Source: Comamonadaceae bacterium PBBC1 (GTDB lineage Bacteria; Pseudomonadota; Gammaproteobacteria; Burkholderiales; Burkholderiaceae_C). Taken from it: a stretch of DNA of 64,000 nucleotides. The notes beneath the pieces were generated by a model. That model saw only the letters and a program-made list of their open reading frames with translations, searched no databases and was not told the DNA's origin. The stretch spans positions 51,211 to 115,210 of the forward strand of contig NKIP01000013.1 in NCBI GenBank assembly GCA_002256145.1, given 5' to 3'. Positions within the stretch are counted from its first letter, which is position 1. Each line of letters starts with the position of its first letter. The translations under genes were made by a program, and so were the position numbers. This document shows positions 27,669 through 35,765 of the stretch, piece by piece.

Positions 27669-28189
27669 GGTGGGGTGCTGCCGTTGGGAGGAAGGTTTTG
27701 TACCCGAAAAGGGCGCAGGCCATCGGTGACCACCCACAAGCGATGGTCGGGGCGTTCGCTGCTGCTCAGGGCCAAAGCCTGGGGGCCGATGAGGGGCTCC
27801 GGCCCCAAAACGAGGGTTTGGCCAGGTGCTGTGCGGGTGGTGTCGCTCAGCCATTGGCGGGGCAGCCCGGGGGGCGGCAGGCCTTCAAAAACAAAGGCCG
27901 AGCCAGATTCGGCACCTGGCGTCCGCCAAACCACGGGCAGGCCGTTCGCACGGGCTTGGGCCCGGCCGGTCTCCAGCAACGCGGCCAGGCGCTCGGCGTC
28001 GTGTTGCAAGGCACTGTCTGCGCTGTCACGCAGCGACAGGCTCACACCCGCCATGGCCAGCACTATCAAGGCCATGACCACCAGCAGTTCGAGCAAGGTG
28101 AAGCCCCTGCACGGGGCGGCTGGGCCAAGGTGGCGCAGGGGGCGCAGGGCGCGCAGTGTGGGCTTATTGCCAGCTGCCGATGTCTGCAT
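27665..28189 (-). CDS. gspH: Minor pseudopilin GspH
   Basis: 174 residues from ATG 28189, which would overlap gspG by 26 nt; a longer reading to 28237 is possible but lies wholly within gspG. The prepilin motif is PCRG followed by FTLLELLVVMALIVLAMAG. The remainder matches GspH, with repeated beta strands and WVVTDGLRPFRV at the end. It bridges the major pseudopilin and the tip. Confidence 0.88.
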   Translation of the reverse strand: MQTSAAGNKPTLRALRPLRHLGPAAPCRGFTLLELLVVMALIVLAMAGVSLSLRDSADSALQHDAERLAALLETGRAQARANGLPVVWRTPGAESGSAFVFEGLPPPGLPRQWLSDTTRTAPGQTLVLGPEPLIGPQALALSSSERPDHRLWVVTDGLRPFRVQNLPPNGSTPP

Positions 28190-28613
28190 TGTTGCCCTCA
28201 CCGCCGGCTTGACCGTCAGCGCCAAAGGACAGCACATCCACTTCGCCCTTGATGCCGGGGTTCATGTATTGGTAGGGGCGTCCCCAGGGGTCATTGGGCA
28301 GCTTGTCCAGGTAGGGCTTCCAGTTGCCGGGCACGGGTTCGGTGGTGGGCTTGAGGGTGAGTGCACCCAAGCCTTGGGCCCCCGTGGGGAAACGCTGGTT
28401 GTCCAGCTTGTAGAGTTTGAGGGCCTGCATGAGGTTGCCCACGTCGGTGCGGGCGGCCGTGATGCGGGCATCGTCGGCCCGGCCCAATACATTGGGCACG
28501 ATGAGCGCGGCCAGCACGCCAATGATGGCCAGCACGACCATGAGTTCGATCAGGGTGAAACCCCGCTGACGGCGGGCTGAAGGGGTGGCAGGTGTTTTCA
28601 TGGCGTCGATCAT
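28164..28613 (-). CDS. gspG: Major pseudopilin GspG
   Basis: 149 residues from ATG 28613; ATG 28601 (MKTPATP) is an equally plausible start. The leader RRQRG precedes FTLIELMVVLAIIGVLAALIVPNV. The body has the GspG signature DNQRFPTGAQGLGAL, then LPNDPWGRPYQY and the calcium-loop region FGADGQAGGEGNNADIGSW. It builds the pseudopilus that pushes substrates through GspD. It heads the 12-gene minus-strand operon and faces gspC across at most 21 nt. Confidence 0.95.
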   Translation of the reverse strand: MIDAMKTPATPSARRQRGFTLIELMVVLAIIGVLAALIVPNVLGRADDARITAARTDVGNLMQALKLYKLDNQRFPTGAQGLGALTLKPTTEPVPGNWKPYLDKLPNDPWGRPYQYMNPGIKGEVDVLSFGADGQAGGEGNNADIGSWQ

Positions 28614-28622
28614 AATGCGCCC

Positions 28623-29099
28623 ATGTTACTGTCCAATTTTGCATTTGCAGCACGCCCTTGGTGGCCCGCATTCATGAGCACCTGCATGGGGTGCGCCGCA
28701 GCGGCCAGCGTGGTTTATTGGGTGCTCCAGTTCCCATCGGGCGGGACAACACCCTCTGTGCCGCTGGTGTCCAACCCTGCTTCCATGGCCCGCCCGGCAG
28801 GCGCTGAAGATACCGCTCACTTGCAGCGTGCCTGGGGCGTCAAAGGCCACGCACCGGTGATGAGTGTGGCGCAGTCCAGTCGCTACCAATTGTTGGGTGT
28901 GGTGGCCGGTGCTTCAGGCCAAGGCAGTGCCTTGATCGCCATCGATGGCCAAGCGCCCAAGGCCTACCGCGCAGGACAGGTGCTGGCTGAGGGGCTGTTT
29001 TTGCAAAGCCTGAACCAGCGCCAAGCCCAAGTGGGAGCCGCACCGACCGGCCCATCCTCGTTCACCCTGTCCCTGCCCGCACTCGATAAAACCCCTTGA
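28623..29099 (+). CDS. gspC: Short GspC-like type II secretion protein, divergent from gspG
   Basis: 158 residues from ATG 28623. One hydrophobic segment near 17-36 is followed by a homology-region-like domain (SSRYQLLGVVAGASGQGSALIAIDGQAPKAYRAG is the classic GspC HR pattern) and a short tail. There is no PDZ domain, so it is much shorter than the approximately 270-residue enterobacterial GspC. It links the GspD periplasmic domains to the inner-membrane platform. If ATG 28674 is the real start, more room exists for divergent promoters. It converges on ilvA. Confidence 0.82.
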   Translation: MLLSNFAFAARPWWPAFMSTCMGCAAAASVVYWVLQFPSGGTTPSVPLVSNPASMARPAGAEDTAHLQRAWGVKGHAPVMSVAQSSRYQLLGVVAGASGQGSALIAIDGQAPKAYRAGQVLAEGLFLQSLNQRQAQVGAAPTGPSSFTLSLPALDKTP

Positions 29100-29113
29100 C
29101 CCTTGCTGCGTTT

Positions 29114-29138
29114 GTAGGCGCTTGCCCTGCAAGCGATC
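29114..29138 (+). repeat. Single REP unit, GCTTGC/GCAAGC variant
   Basis: One complete palindromic unit lies between the convergent genes gspC and ilvA, 14 nt after the gspC stop. Its final bases overlap the ilvA TGA stop codon (29137-29139 on the minus strand). Confidence 0.75.
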
Positions 29139-30684
29139 AGCTGCGCAAAAACAAACGGTAAACCGGGTTGTCGGTTTCTTCGTTGTAGGGATACCCCAGC
29201 GTTTTGAGGAACTTGTCAAACGCTTTGTTGTCTTTGGGGGGCACCTGCAGGCCGACCAAGATGCGGCCGTAGTCGGCCCCTTGGTTGCGGTAATGGAACA
29301 AGCTGATGTTCCAGCCTGGGCGCATCAGGCTCAAAAATTTGAGCAAAGCCCCAGGGCGCTCTGGAAATTCAAAACGCAGCAAGCGCTCGTCTTGTGACAG
29401 GGCCGAATGCCCACCCACCATGTGGCGGATGTGCTCTTTGGCCAGTTCGTCGTGCGTCAGGTCAATCGCCTTGAACTGTTGCTTGTTGAATTTGGCCGTG
29501 ATCTTGCTGCTCTCGCCTTTTCCGTGCGTGCTCAGGCCCAAAAACACATGAGCCTGGTCGGAGTCGCTCATGCGGTAGTTGAACTCGGTCACGTTGCGGG
29601 GGCCGCCCGGCAAGCTGCCAATCAACTCCAAAAAGCGCTTGAAGCTGCCGCGCTCTTCAGGAATCGTGACGGCAAACAAGGCCTCTTTTTCTTCACCCAC
29701 GTCGGCCCGTTCGGCCACAAAACGCAGGCGGTCAAAGTTCATGTTGGCACCACACAAAATGGCGGCGTAGGTCTGCCCTTTGGTTTTGTGGGTGGCCACA
29801 TACTGCTTGATGGCGGCCACCGCCAATGCACCTGCAGGCTCCACAATCGAGCGGGTGTCCACAAAAATGTCTTTGATGGCGGCGCACACCGCATCGGTGT
29901 CCACGGTCATGAATTCGTCCACCAAGCCCCGTGCCACGCGAAAGGTCTCTTCGCCCACCAATTTGACCGCTGTGCCGTCCGAAAACAGGCCCACATCGGT
30001 CAAGTTGACGCGTTTTTTGGCCGCCACCGACTGCATCATCGCGTTGGAGTCGTTCATTTGCACGCCGATGACCTTGATCCCGGGGCGCACGGCCTTGATG
30101 TAGTTGGCCACGCCAGAGATCAAGCCGCCCCCGCCAATGGCCACAAACACCGCATCGATCGGCCCCTGATGCTGGCGCAGGATTTCCATGGCAATCGTGC
30201 CCTGCCCAGCGATCACATCCGGGTCATCAAAGGGGTGAACAAAGGTCAGGCCCTGTTTTTTTTGCAAGGTCAATGCGTGGTTGTAGGCGTCGGAGTAGCT
30301 CTCGCCAAACAACACCACGTTGCCCCCCAAGCTTTTGACCGCGTCGATCTTGACTTGCGGGGTGGTGGTGGGCATGACGATGATGGCTTGCGTGCCCAGT
30401 TTGCTGGCACTCAAGGCCACGCCTTGGGCATGGTTGCCCGCCGAGGCGCAAATCACGCCATTTTTCAGCTGCACTGGCGTGAGTTGCGCCATTTTGTTGT
30501 AAGCCCCACGCAGCTTGAAGCTGTGCACGGCTTGCTGGTCCTCCCGCTTTAACAAAACCTTGTTGCCCAAGCGGCGAGACAGGTGAATGGCCGACTCCAG
30601 AGCCGATTCGGTGGCCACATCGTAGACCTTGGCGTTCAGGATTTTTTTAAGGTAATCGGCAGGAGTAAGGTGTTTTGTCGTCAT
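29137..30684 (-). CDS. ilvA: Threonine dehydratase, biosynthetic
   Basis: 515 residues from ATG 30684; a TTG two codons upstream is unlikely. The fold-type II PLP domain has Lys57 in HSFKLRGAY as the Schiff-base lysine, the glycine loop SAGNHAQG and GGGGLISG. The C-terminal third holds two ACT-like regulatory domains, which bind isoleucine and valine in the biosynthetic form. It converts threonine to 2-oxobutanoate, the first step of isoleucine synthesis. Its leader contains a terminator-like hairpin with a T-run, suggesting attenuation. The stop codon lies inside a REP unit. Confidence 0.96.
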   Translation of the reverse strand: MTTKHLTPADYLKKILNAKVYDVATESALESAIHLSRRLGNKVLLKREDQQAVHSFKLRGAYNKMAQLTPVQLKNGVICASAGNHAQGVALSASKLGTQAIIVMPTTTPQVKIDAVKSLGGNVVLFGESYSDAYNHALTLQKKQGLTFVHPFDDPDVIAGQGTIAMEILRQHQGPIDAVFVAIGGGGLISGVANYIKAVRPGIKVIGVQMNDSNAMMQSVAAKKRVNLTDVGLFSDGTAVKLVGEETFRVARGLVDEFMTVDTDAVCAAIKDIFVDTRSIVEPAGALAVAAIKQYVATHKTKGQTYAAILCGANMNFDRLRFVAERADVGEEKEALFAVTIPEERGSFKRFLELIGSLPGGPRNVTEFNYRMSDSDQAHVFLGLSTHGKGESSKITAKFNKQQFKAIDLTHDELAKEHIRHMVGGHSALSQDERLLRFEFPERPGALLKFLSLMRPGWNISLFHYRNQGADYGRILVGLQVPPKDNKAFDKFLKTLGYPYNEETDNPVYRLFLRS

Positions 30685-30747
30685 GACCAAAGCGATGAAA
30701 GGCAGCGCGCATCGCGGAAAAAAAGAATGACCTTGATGATAACGGGC

Positions 30748-30804
30748 AAAAAAAATGCCCCAAACCTTGCGGCTTGGGGCAAATCCACCTTTTCAGAGGG
30801 TGGA
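30748..30804 (-). terminator. Terminator-like attenuator in the ilvA leader
   Basis: Read on the minus strand, a small stem (TCCACC/GGTGGA, 30784-30804) is followed by a strong hairpin (TTGGGGCA-type arms, 30756-30781) and eight Ts (30748-30755). The hairpin ends 64 nt before the ilvA ATG. No minus-strand gene lies immediately upstream, since the next gene is the divergent OsmC gene, so the element must act on the ilvA transcript. A TACAAT box (30851-30846) could place the start near 30839. An overlapping 46-codon reading frame (30821 to 30681) contains VIIKVIL and ends ATGA across the ilvA start. The rest of the 400-nt ilvA-OsmC gap shows nothing else I can name. Confidence 0.62.
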
Positions 30805-31083
30805 GGAGACAAACGGTGCATGCAAAAAAAGCACGCTTGTTCACAATTGTACGGGTCTTTTGTTGCAACGCAGCAAGTTGGGCCGTGCAAAATGAAAAAA
30901 GTTGTAAACGCGAATGTGCTTGAGGAAACTGACAAGCAGGATTGACAGTGTCATGACCCCACATTCCGAGGGGCCGCCGGGATCTTGGCCCGCCCCGCCA
31001 ATCCCGAGGGCCGCTGTTGGGTAACATCGCTTTTTGTTTCAGGAGCGGGCCTGTGGGGCCGTTCCCATCACCAAGGATTAAAA

Positions 31084-31536
31084 ATGGAATGCACAGTCAC
31101 CTGGACCGGCGCGGCCGGCACCCGATCCGGCATGGGTTTTTTGGCCGAAACCGGTTCGGGCCACATGATCGCCATGGATGGCGCACCCGATGCGGTCAAA
31201 CCCGAGAACGGGGGCCAAAATCTGGCACCCCGCCCCATGGAAACTTTGCTGGCGGGCACCGGCGGCTGCACCGCCTACGACGTGGTGCTGATTTTGAAGC
31301 GGGGCCGGCACGATGTGCGAGGGTGCAGCGTCAAACTCAGCAGCCAACGTGCCGAGGTGGACCCCAAGGTGTTCACGCACATCAACATGCATTTCACCGT
31401 CACGGGCAAAGGCGTGCCGGCGCTTGCCGTGGAGCGTGCCATTGCCATGAGCCACGACAAATATTGCTCGGCCAGCATCATGCTGGGCAAAACAGCTGAA
31501 ATCACCACCAGTTTTGAAGTGATCGAAGCCGATTAA
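31084..31536 (+). CDS. OsmC family protein
   Basis: 150 residues from ATG 31084, which has an AAGGA ribosome-binding site 7 nt upstream; a longer frame from 30985 has no coding character. Family features are METLLAGTGGCTAYDVVLILKRGR with the conserved Cys in the TGGC turn, and a second Cys in SHDKYCSASIML. OsmC/Ohr-type proteins reduce organic hydroperoxides with two cysteines; this YhfA-like branch is less well studied. It is divergent from ilvA and convergent with coq7. Confidence 0.88.
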   Translation: MECTVTWTGAAGTRSGMGFLAETGSGHMIAMDGAPDAVKPENGGQNLAPRPMETLLAGTGGCTAYDVVLILKRGRHDVRGCSVKLSSQRAEVDPKVFTHINMHFTVTGKGVPALAVERAIAMSHDKYCSASIMLGKTAEITTSFEVIEAD

Positions 31537-31563
31537 GTGGGGCTTGCCTCATTAGAACCATTT

Positions 31564-31691
31564 GTACTCGCTTGCCCTGCAAGCGATCAACCGTCACACC
31601 CCAACAACCGTCGCCATCGCCAGCAGGGCTGGCTCCTACAAAAAACCCTTGACCGTTGCTGCCTTTGCAGGCGCTTGCCCTGCAAGCGATC
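31564..31691. repeat. REP-like cluster between OsmC gene and coq7
   Basis: Two forward GCTTGC/GCAAGC units (31564-31589, 31667-31691) flank a reverse GCCAGC/GCTGGC unit (31614-31639). The T-rich and GACCGTTGCTGCC spacers are the same as in the tandem array at 13.5 kb, so this is the same composite unit in inverted orientation. It separates the 3' ends of two convergent genes. Confidence 0.8.
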
Positions 31692-31706
31692 AACCCTTGC
31701 AGGTTT

Positions 31707-32333
31707 TCAAATCCGGTGGGCCACTGTGGTCATCAATTTGGCGGCCCATTTCATGATGGTTTTTGCCGGTGCCGGCAACTCTACGGCACCGGCTTTCATG
31801 GCCATCTGGGCGTGTGCTATTTCATCGGCCTTCATTTGGGCCACAACGGCCCGTGATGCCGTGTCGGCAGCTGGCAGTTTGTGCATGTGGCTTTGCAAAT
31901 GAGCTTCGACTTGACGCTCGGTTTCAACGACAAAACCCAAGCTGATTTTGTCGCCGCCCAATTTGCCGGCTGCAAATCCAATCGCAAACGAACCCGCATA
32001 CCAAAGAGGGTTCAACAGAGAAGGCCGGTCGTTCAGTTCTTCCAGCCGCTGGCGGGTCCACGCCAAATGGTCGGTTTCTTCGCGGCTGGCTTCTGAGAGT
32101 TTGGCTTTGAGTGCCGGGTCACGGCTGGCCAAGGACTGTCCGGTGTAAAGCGCTTGGGCACAAACCTCGCCCACATGGTTGATGCGCATCAGGGCGGCAG
32201 CCTCGCGCCGTTCACTTTCGCTCAGCTCCAAGGTGGCCATGCCTTGGTGGGGCATGGGGCGGCTGGACCGTGCAGGCGACAACAAAGTGCGTAAAGCACT
32301 GTCGGTGGCCAAAATCAAAGGGGTAAAAGGCAT
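31707..32333 (-). CDS. coq7: 2-nonaprenyl-3-methyl-6-methoxy-1,4-benzoquinol hydroxylase (Coq7)
   Basis: 208 residues from ATG 32333. Di-iron ligands are visible: Glu56 (HVGEV), Glu86 and His89 (EETDH), Glu137 or 139 (VVETERQ), and Glu171 with His174 (DEIAH). It performs the last ring hydroxylation of ubiquinone synthesis at the inner membrane and is the usual alternative to UbiF in this order. A longer upstream reading lacks homology. It stands alone, with the porin gene divergent upstream. Confidence 0.94.
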   Translation of the reverse strand: MPFTPLILATDSALRTLLSPARSSRPMPHQGMATLELSESERREAAALMRINHVGEVCAQALYTGQSLASRDPALKAKLSEASREETDHLAWTRQRLEELNDRPSLLNPLWYAGSFAIGFAAGKLGGDKISLGFVVETERQVEAHLQSHMHKLPAADTASRAVVAQMKADEIAHAQMAMKAGAVELPAPAKTIMKWAAKLMTTVAHRI

Positions 32334-32684
32334 TGGTTGAGTGTAATCAATGCTGTCTTCTAGCGCATTTTTCGATCGCTTGCGGCGCATGGACCCGGTT
32401 CTGATCACATTGTTGATTTTCGCGTGAAGCTTGCGAGATGTACTAAAAGTGATTGAATATGCTTAATAAAGCATGCGATTTCAAAAAATCAAAACTCACT
32501 GGATCAGCATTGTGTTGTTGACTTGCAACGAAAAGACCTTTTCTTCGTTAATTTTCTTGGAGAAGCGTGAAGGCTCTGGTGCAATAGATGCAACCTTCCA
32601 GATATGGAGGTTGGCTCAGGGTCTCAATGGGTGATGAACACCTTTCTGATTCGGGGCCCTTGTTTAACCTTGGAGAAACTTGCA
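32334..32684. promoter_or_regulatory. AT-rich upstream region of porin 1
   Basis: About 350 nt without a gene between divergent coq7 and the porin. It is clearly richer in A and T than the surroundings. It holds small palindromes, for example ATGCTT-AATA-AAGCAT near 32459-32475, and a GGAGA ribosome-binding site at 32672-32676 before the porin ATG. A long regulated 5' leader is likely for a major porin, but I cannot place the promoter with confidence. Confidence 0.45.
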
Positions 32685-33734
32685 ATGAAAAAATCTCTGA
32701 TTGCTCTGGCTGTTTTGACAGCTTCTGGCATTTCTTTCGCTCAATCGTCTGTCACCATGTTTGGCGTGGTTGACGCGGCCTACGCCAAAGGCACTGGCTC
32801 TTTGACCGACAAAACCCAGTTGAAAAACTCCGGCCACAACAGCAGCCGTTTTGGCGTGCGCGGCACTGAAGACTTGGGCGGTGGCTTGAAGGCTTCCTTC
32901 TGGCTCGAAGCTGGCGTGAACAACGACGACGGCTCTGGCTCCGGCACCAGCAACAACAACCAAACCGCTCCCGGCGCTGATCCAGTCATCAACGCTCGCA
33001 ACCAAGGTCTGACTTTCAACCGTCGTTCCACCGTGAGCCTGGAAGGTTCTTTTGGTGAAGTGCGTTTGGGCCGTGACTACACGCCTCAGTTCTGGACTGA
33101 AACTGCTTTTGATCCGTTTGGCACCAACGGCGTGGGCACCAACATTGCCTTCAACAAAGGCGGCAACACTGGCGTTCGTGCTTCCAACAGCATCGGCTAC
33201 CTGTCGCCTTCGTTCAATGGCGTGAAAGTCTGGGCTCAGACTTACATGGGTGAAAACGCTTCCACCGACGCTGCCAAGGCTGGTGACGGCAATGCCATCC
33301 GCGTGACTTACGATGCAGGTCCTTTGAGCTTGGCTTACGCCACTTCCAGCACCAAGCAAGCAACTGCTGGTCAGAAAAACGAAACTTCCAACATTGCCGC
33401 TTCGTACGATTTCGGCATGATCAAGTTGATGGCTCAATCCAACAAGACCAAAGTGACCGGCGCTGCCGATATCGACGGTTTCGTGGTGGGTGCCACAGCA
33501 CCTTTGGGTTCCGGCTATGCTCGCGTTGCATTGTCTGAGACCGACAAAGCTGGCGTCAAGAGCAACCTGACTGCCATCGGTTATGTGTACGGCCTGAGCA
33601 AGCGCACTGACCTGTACGCCACTTACGCCCGCGTGGCCAACAAAGGCGGTGCCACTGCTGCTTTGAACGGTGCCACCACCGGTGCTGACCAGTCGTCCAC
33701 TGGCTACGACTTCGGTATCAAGCACGCCTTCTGA
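32685..33734 (+). CDS. Gram-negative porin (Omp32-like), copy 1
   Basis: 349 residues from ATG 32685. A normal signal peptide (MKKSLIALAVLTASGISFAQ) is followed by a 16-strand-porin-type barrel ending in the required C-terminal Phe (GIKHAF). Characteristic stretches are SSVTMFGVVDAAYAKG, SSRFGVRGTEDLGGGLKASF and the loop-3-like GRDYTPQFWTETAFDPFGTNG. It forms a diffusion channel in the outer membrane. A second, very similar porin lies at 45.9 kb in reverse orientation, with the same type of terminator. Confidence 0.95.
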   Translation: MKKSLIALAVLTASGISFAQSSVTMFGVVDAAYAKGTGSLTDKTQLKNSGHNSSRFGVRGTEDLGGGLKASFWLEAGVNNDDGSGSGTSNNNQTAPGADPVINARNQGLTFNRRSTVSLEGSFGEVRLGRDYTPQFWTETAFDPFGTNGVGTNIAFNKGGNTGVRASNSIGYLSPSFNGVKVWAQTYMGENASTDAAKAGDGNAIRVTYDAGPLSLAYATSSTKQATAGQKNETSNIAASYDFGMIKLMAQSNKTKVTGAADIDGFVVGATAPLGSGYARVALSETDKAGVKSNLTAIGYVYGLSKRTDLYATYARVANKGGATAALNGATTGADQSSTGYDFGIKHAF

Positions 33735-33780
33735 TCCCCTGCTGTCGCTAGACAGCTAGTGATTTCGAAGCAATAAAAAA

Positions 33781-33810
33781 CCCACCGTGGCAACGCGGTG
33801 GGTTTTTTTT
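33781..33810 (+). terminator. Rho-independent terminator of porin 1
   Basis: CCCACCGTG and CGCGGTGGG arms (33781-33802, one G-T wobble, loop GCAA) are followed by eight Ts and preceded by an A-run, so it can work on both strands, including for the convergent Bug gene. A near-identical hairpin follows porin 2. Confidence 0.9.
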
Positions 33811-33861
33811 GCTCTGACTGCGATGGGTGATGACAAAGGGACGAAGAGCTTCTCTCTGCGT

Positions 33862-34833
33862 TCACTGCTGCGCAATCCCCGCCTTTTGAATCACTTCAGT
33901 CCAACGTTTGATGTCTGAATCGAGCAACTGGGCCAATTGGCCGGGGGTGCTGGCTTGCGCTTGCACGTTGAAACCCGCCAGGCGCTGCACCAAGGCAGGA
34001 TCGGCCAGGACTTTGGCCACCTCAGCGCTCAGACGATCGAGCACAGCTTTGGGGGTTTTGCCGGGCGCGGCCAGTGCGTTCCAAGACGACACATTGAAGT
34101 GGCTGAGTCCGGGCAACTCGCGTACCACGGGCACTTGGGGCTGGTCTTTGGGGCGGTTGGTTCCCATCACGCCCAGAAGCCGCAGGGCCTTGCCGTTGAT
34201 CTGGGGTTTGATTGGGCCCAAAATTTCTACCGCCGCATCGAGTTGACCGCCGCGCAGGGCGTTGATGACGGCGGGCGTGCCGTTGTAGGGGATGATTTGC
34301 GCGATCAGGTTGGCTTGGGTGCGCAGCAGCTCGGCGGCCAAGTGCTGAGTGCTGCCGATGTTGACGGTGCCAATGTTGAGCTGGCCGGGGTGAGCGCGGC
34401 CAAAGGCCAGCAAGTCGGCCAGGGTTTTGTGGGGCGAGTTGCCGGGCACCACCACCGCCATGTCAAACACACCCAGCAGTGACACCGGCGCAAAGTCGGT
34501 GCGGGGGTTGAAGGTCAGGCCCTTGAACAAGCCCGCACTCACGGCGGTGGCGTTGGACATGAGCAGCAGGGTGTGGCCATCGGGCTCGGCCCGGGCCACC
34601 AGTTCACCCGCCACCATGCCGCCCGCGCCGGGTCGGTTGTCCACCACCACCGGCTGACCCCAGGCCTGCGCCAGGGCTTGGCCCACGGTGCGGGCCGTCA
34701 GATCGGCGACACCGCCCGGGCCAAAGGGCACGATGATGCGCAGGGGTTTGGACGGAAAAGGCGTTTGCGCTAAAACCCCCATCCAGGGCGTGGCGCACAC
34801 AGCGGCTTGCAAGAGCTGGCGTCGGTGAATCAT
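33862..34833 (-). CDS. Bug/TctC-family tripartite tricarboxylate-type receptor, orphan
   Basis: 323 residues from ATG 34833. The leader MIHRRQLLQAAVCATPWMGVLAQ resembles a Tat or Sec signal. The mature part opens FPSKPLRIIVPFGPGGVADLTAR, the Bug-family fingerprint. These periplasmic receptors bind carboxylates or other small organic molecules. No tctA/tctB partner is adjacent, as is usual for the many orphan Bug proteins of this order. The ligand is unknown. It is divergent from the DUF3047 gene. Confidence 0.9.
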   Translation of the reverse strand: MIHRRQLLQAAVCATPWMGVLAQTPFPSKPLRIIVPFGPGGVADLTARTVGQALAQAWGQPVVVDNRPGAGGMVAGELVARAEPDGHTLLLMSNATAVSAGLFKGLTFNPRTDFAPVSLLGVFDMAVVVPGNSPHKTLADLLAFGRAHPGQLNIGTVNIGSTQHLAAELLRTQANLIAQIIPYNGTPAVINALRGGQLDAAVEILGPIKPQINGKALRLLGVMGTNRPKDQPQVPVVRELPGLSHFNVSSWNALAAPGKTPKAVLDRLSAEVAKVLADPALVQRLAGFNVQAQASTPGQLAQLLDSDIKRWTEVIQKAGIAQQ

Positions 34834-34890
34834 GGCTGGGAAACTTTCAAATTGATCAATGGCGGGTTCAACATGGTGCAGAGGGTTCAA

Positions 34891-35649
34891 ATGGGGCGCA
34901 GCAAATTTTGGCTGGGGTGTTCATTGTGGCTGCTGTGGGTGTCGCAGTTGAGTGGGTGCGCTTTGTGGTTGCCGTCCGCTGACCCAGCGCCACAGGCTCA
35001 ACAGGGGGTGCCACAAGACTTGCCTTTGCAGTTTTCGGCGCAAGACAAGTCCCGCTGGGAGGCCATGACCTTGCCCGGCAAGTTGAGGACCTTGTTCACA
35101 CTGGAGCGGCGGGGCGACAAGGCGGCCTTGAAAGCCGAGTCCCAGTCTTCGGCCAGCATGCTGCGCCAGCGGCTCAACATTGCACCAGACAAGCTGGGGA
35201 GCTTGCAATTTGAGTGGCAAGTGGAGCAGTTGATTGCCGGGGCCGACATGAGCCAGCGCGAGACCGAAGACTCTCCCGTGCGCCTGATTTTGGTGTTTGA
35301 TGGCGACCGCAGCCGTTTTTCGGCCAAGAACGCCATGCTCAGTGAGTTGACGCACGGTTTGACGGGCGAGCCCATGCCCTATGCCACCTTGATGTATGTG
35401 TGGTGCAACACTTGCCCCCCGGAGTCGGTCATTGTCAACCCCCGCACCGACCGGGTGCGCAAACTGGCTGTGGAGTCGGGGTCGGCCCACCTGGGGCAGT
35501 GGCGGTCTTATCGGCGCGATGTGCGGGCCGATTTTGAAAAAGCCTTTGGCGAAGCCCCCGGGGCCTTGTTGGGCTTGGCCATCATGACCGACACCGACAA
35601 CACCCGCAGTGCAGCAAAGGCTTGGTATGGGGCCATTCGCCTCGATTGA
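34891..35649 (+). CDS. DUF3047 family lipoprotein
   Basis: 252 residues from ATG 34891, chosen for the GAGGG ribosome-binding site 5 nt upstream; ATG 34873 is an alternative. The hydrophobic leader ends in a lipobox-like LSGC, so the mature protein is probably lipid-anchored at that Cys. The body contains LQFEWQVEQLIAGADMSQRETEDSPVRLILVFDGD and ends AKAWYGAIRL, which matches DUF3047. The function is unknown. It is 116 nt upstream of the peptide ABC operon. Confidence 0.78.
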   Translation: MGRSKFWLGCSLWLLWVSQLSGCALWLPSADPAPQAQQGVPQDLPLQFSAQDKSRWEAMTLPGKLRTLFTLERRGDKAALKAESQSSASMLRQRLNIAPDKLGSLQFEWQVEQLIAGADMSQRETEDSPVRLILVFDGDRSRFSAKNAMLSELTHGLTGEPMPYATLMYVWCNTCPPESVIVNPRTDRVRKLAVESGSAHLGQWRSYRRDVRADFEKAFGEAPGALLGLAIMTDTDNTRSAAKAWYGAIRLD

Positions 35650-35765
35650 GTGCACCGGTCTTGTGCGCGACAGCGCATTTGGGGGAATTCCCTCTCCCTG
35701 ACGCGGGCCTGAATGTTGCATGATGTCGTTTTTGTTTGTGCTTTTTAGCGAATGAGGTAATTCTG

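Noticed and set aside
32334..32684. Riboswitch or small RNA in the porin 1 leader
   Set aside because: Only short weak palindromes are visible; nothing matches a known class.
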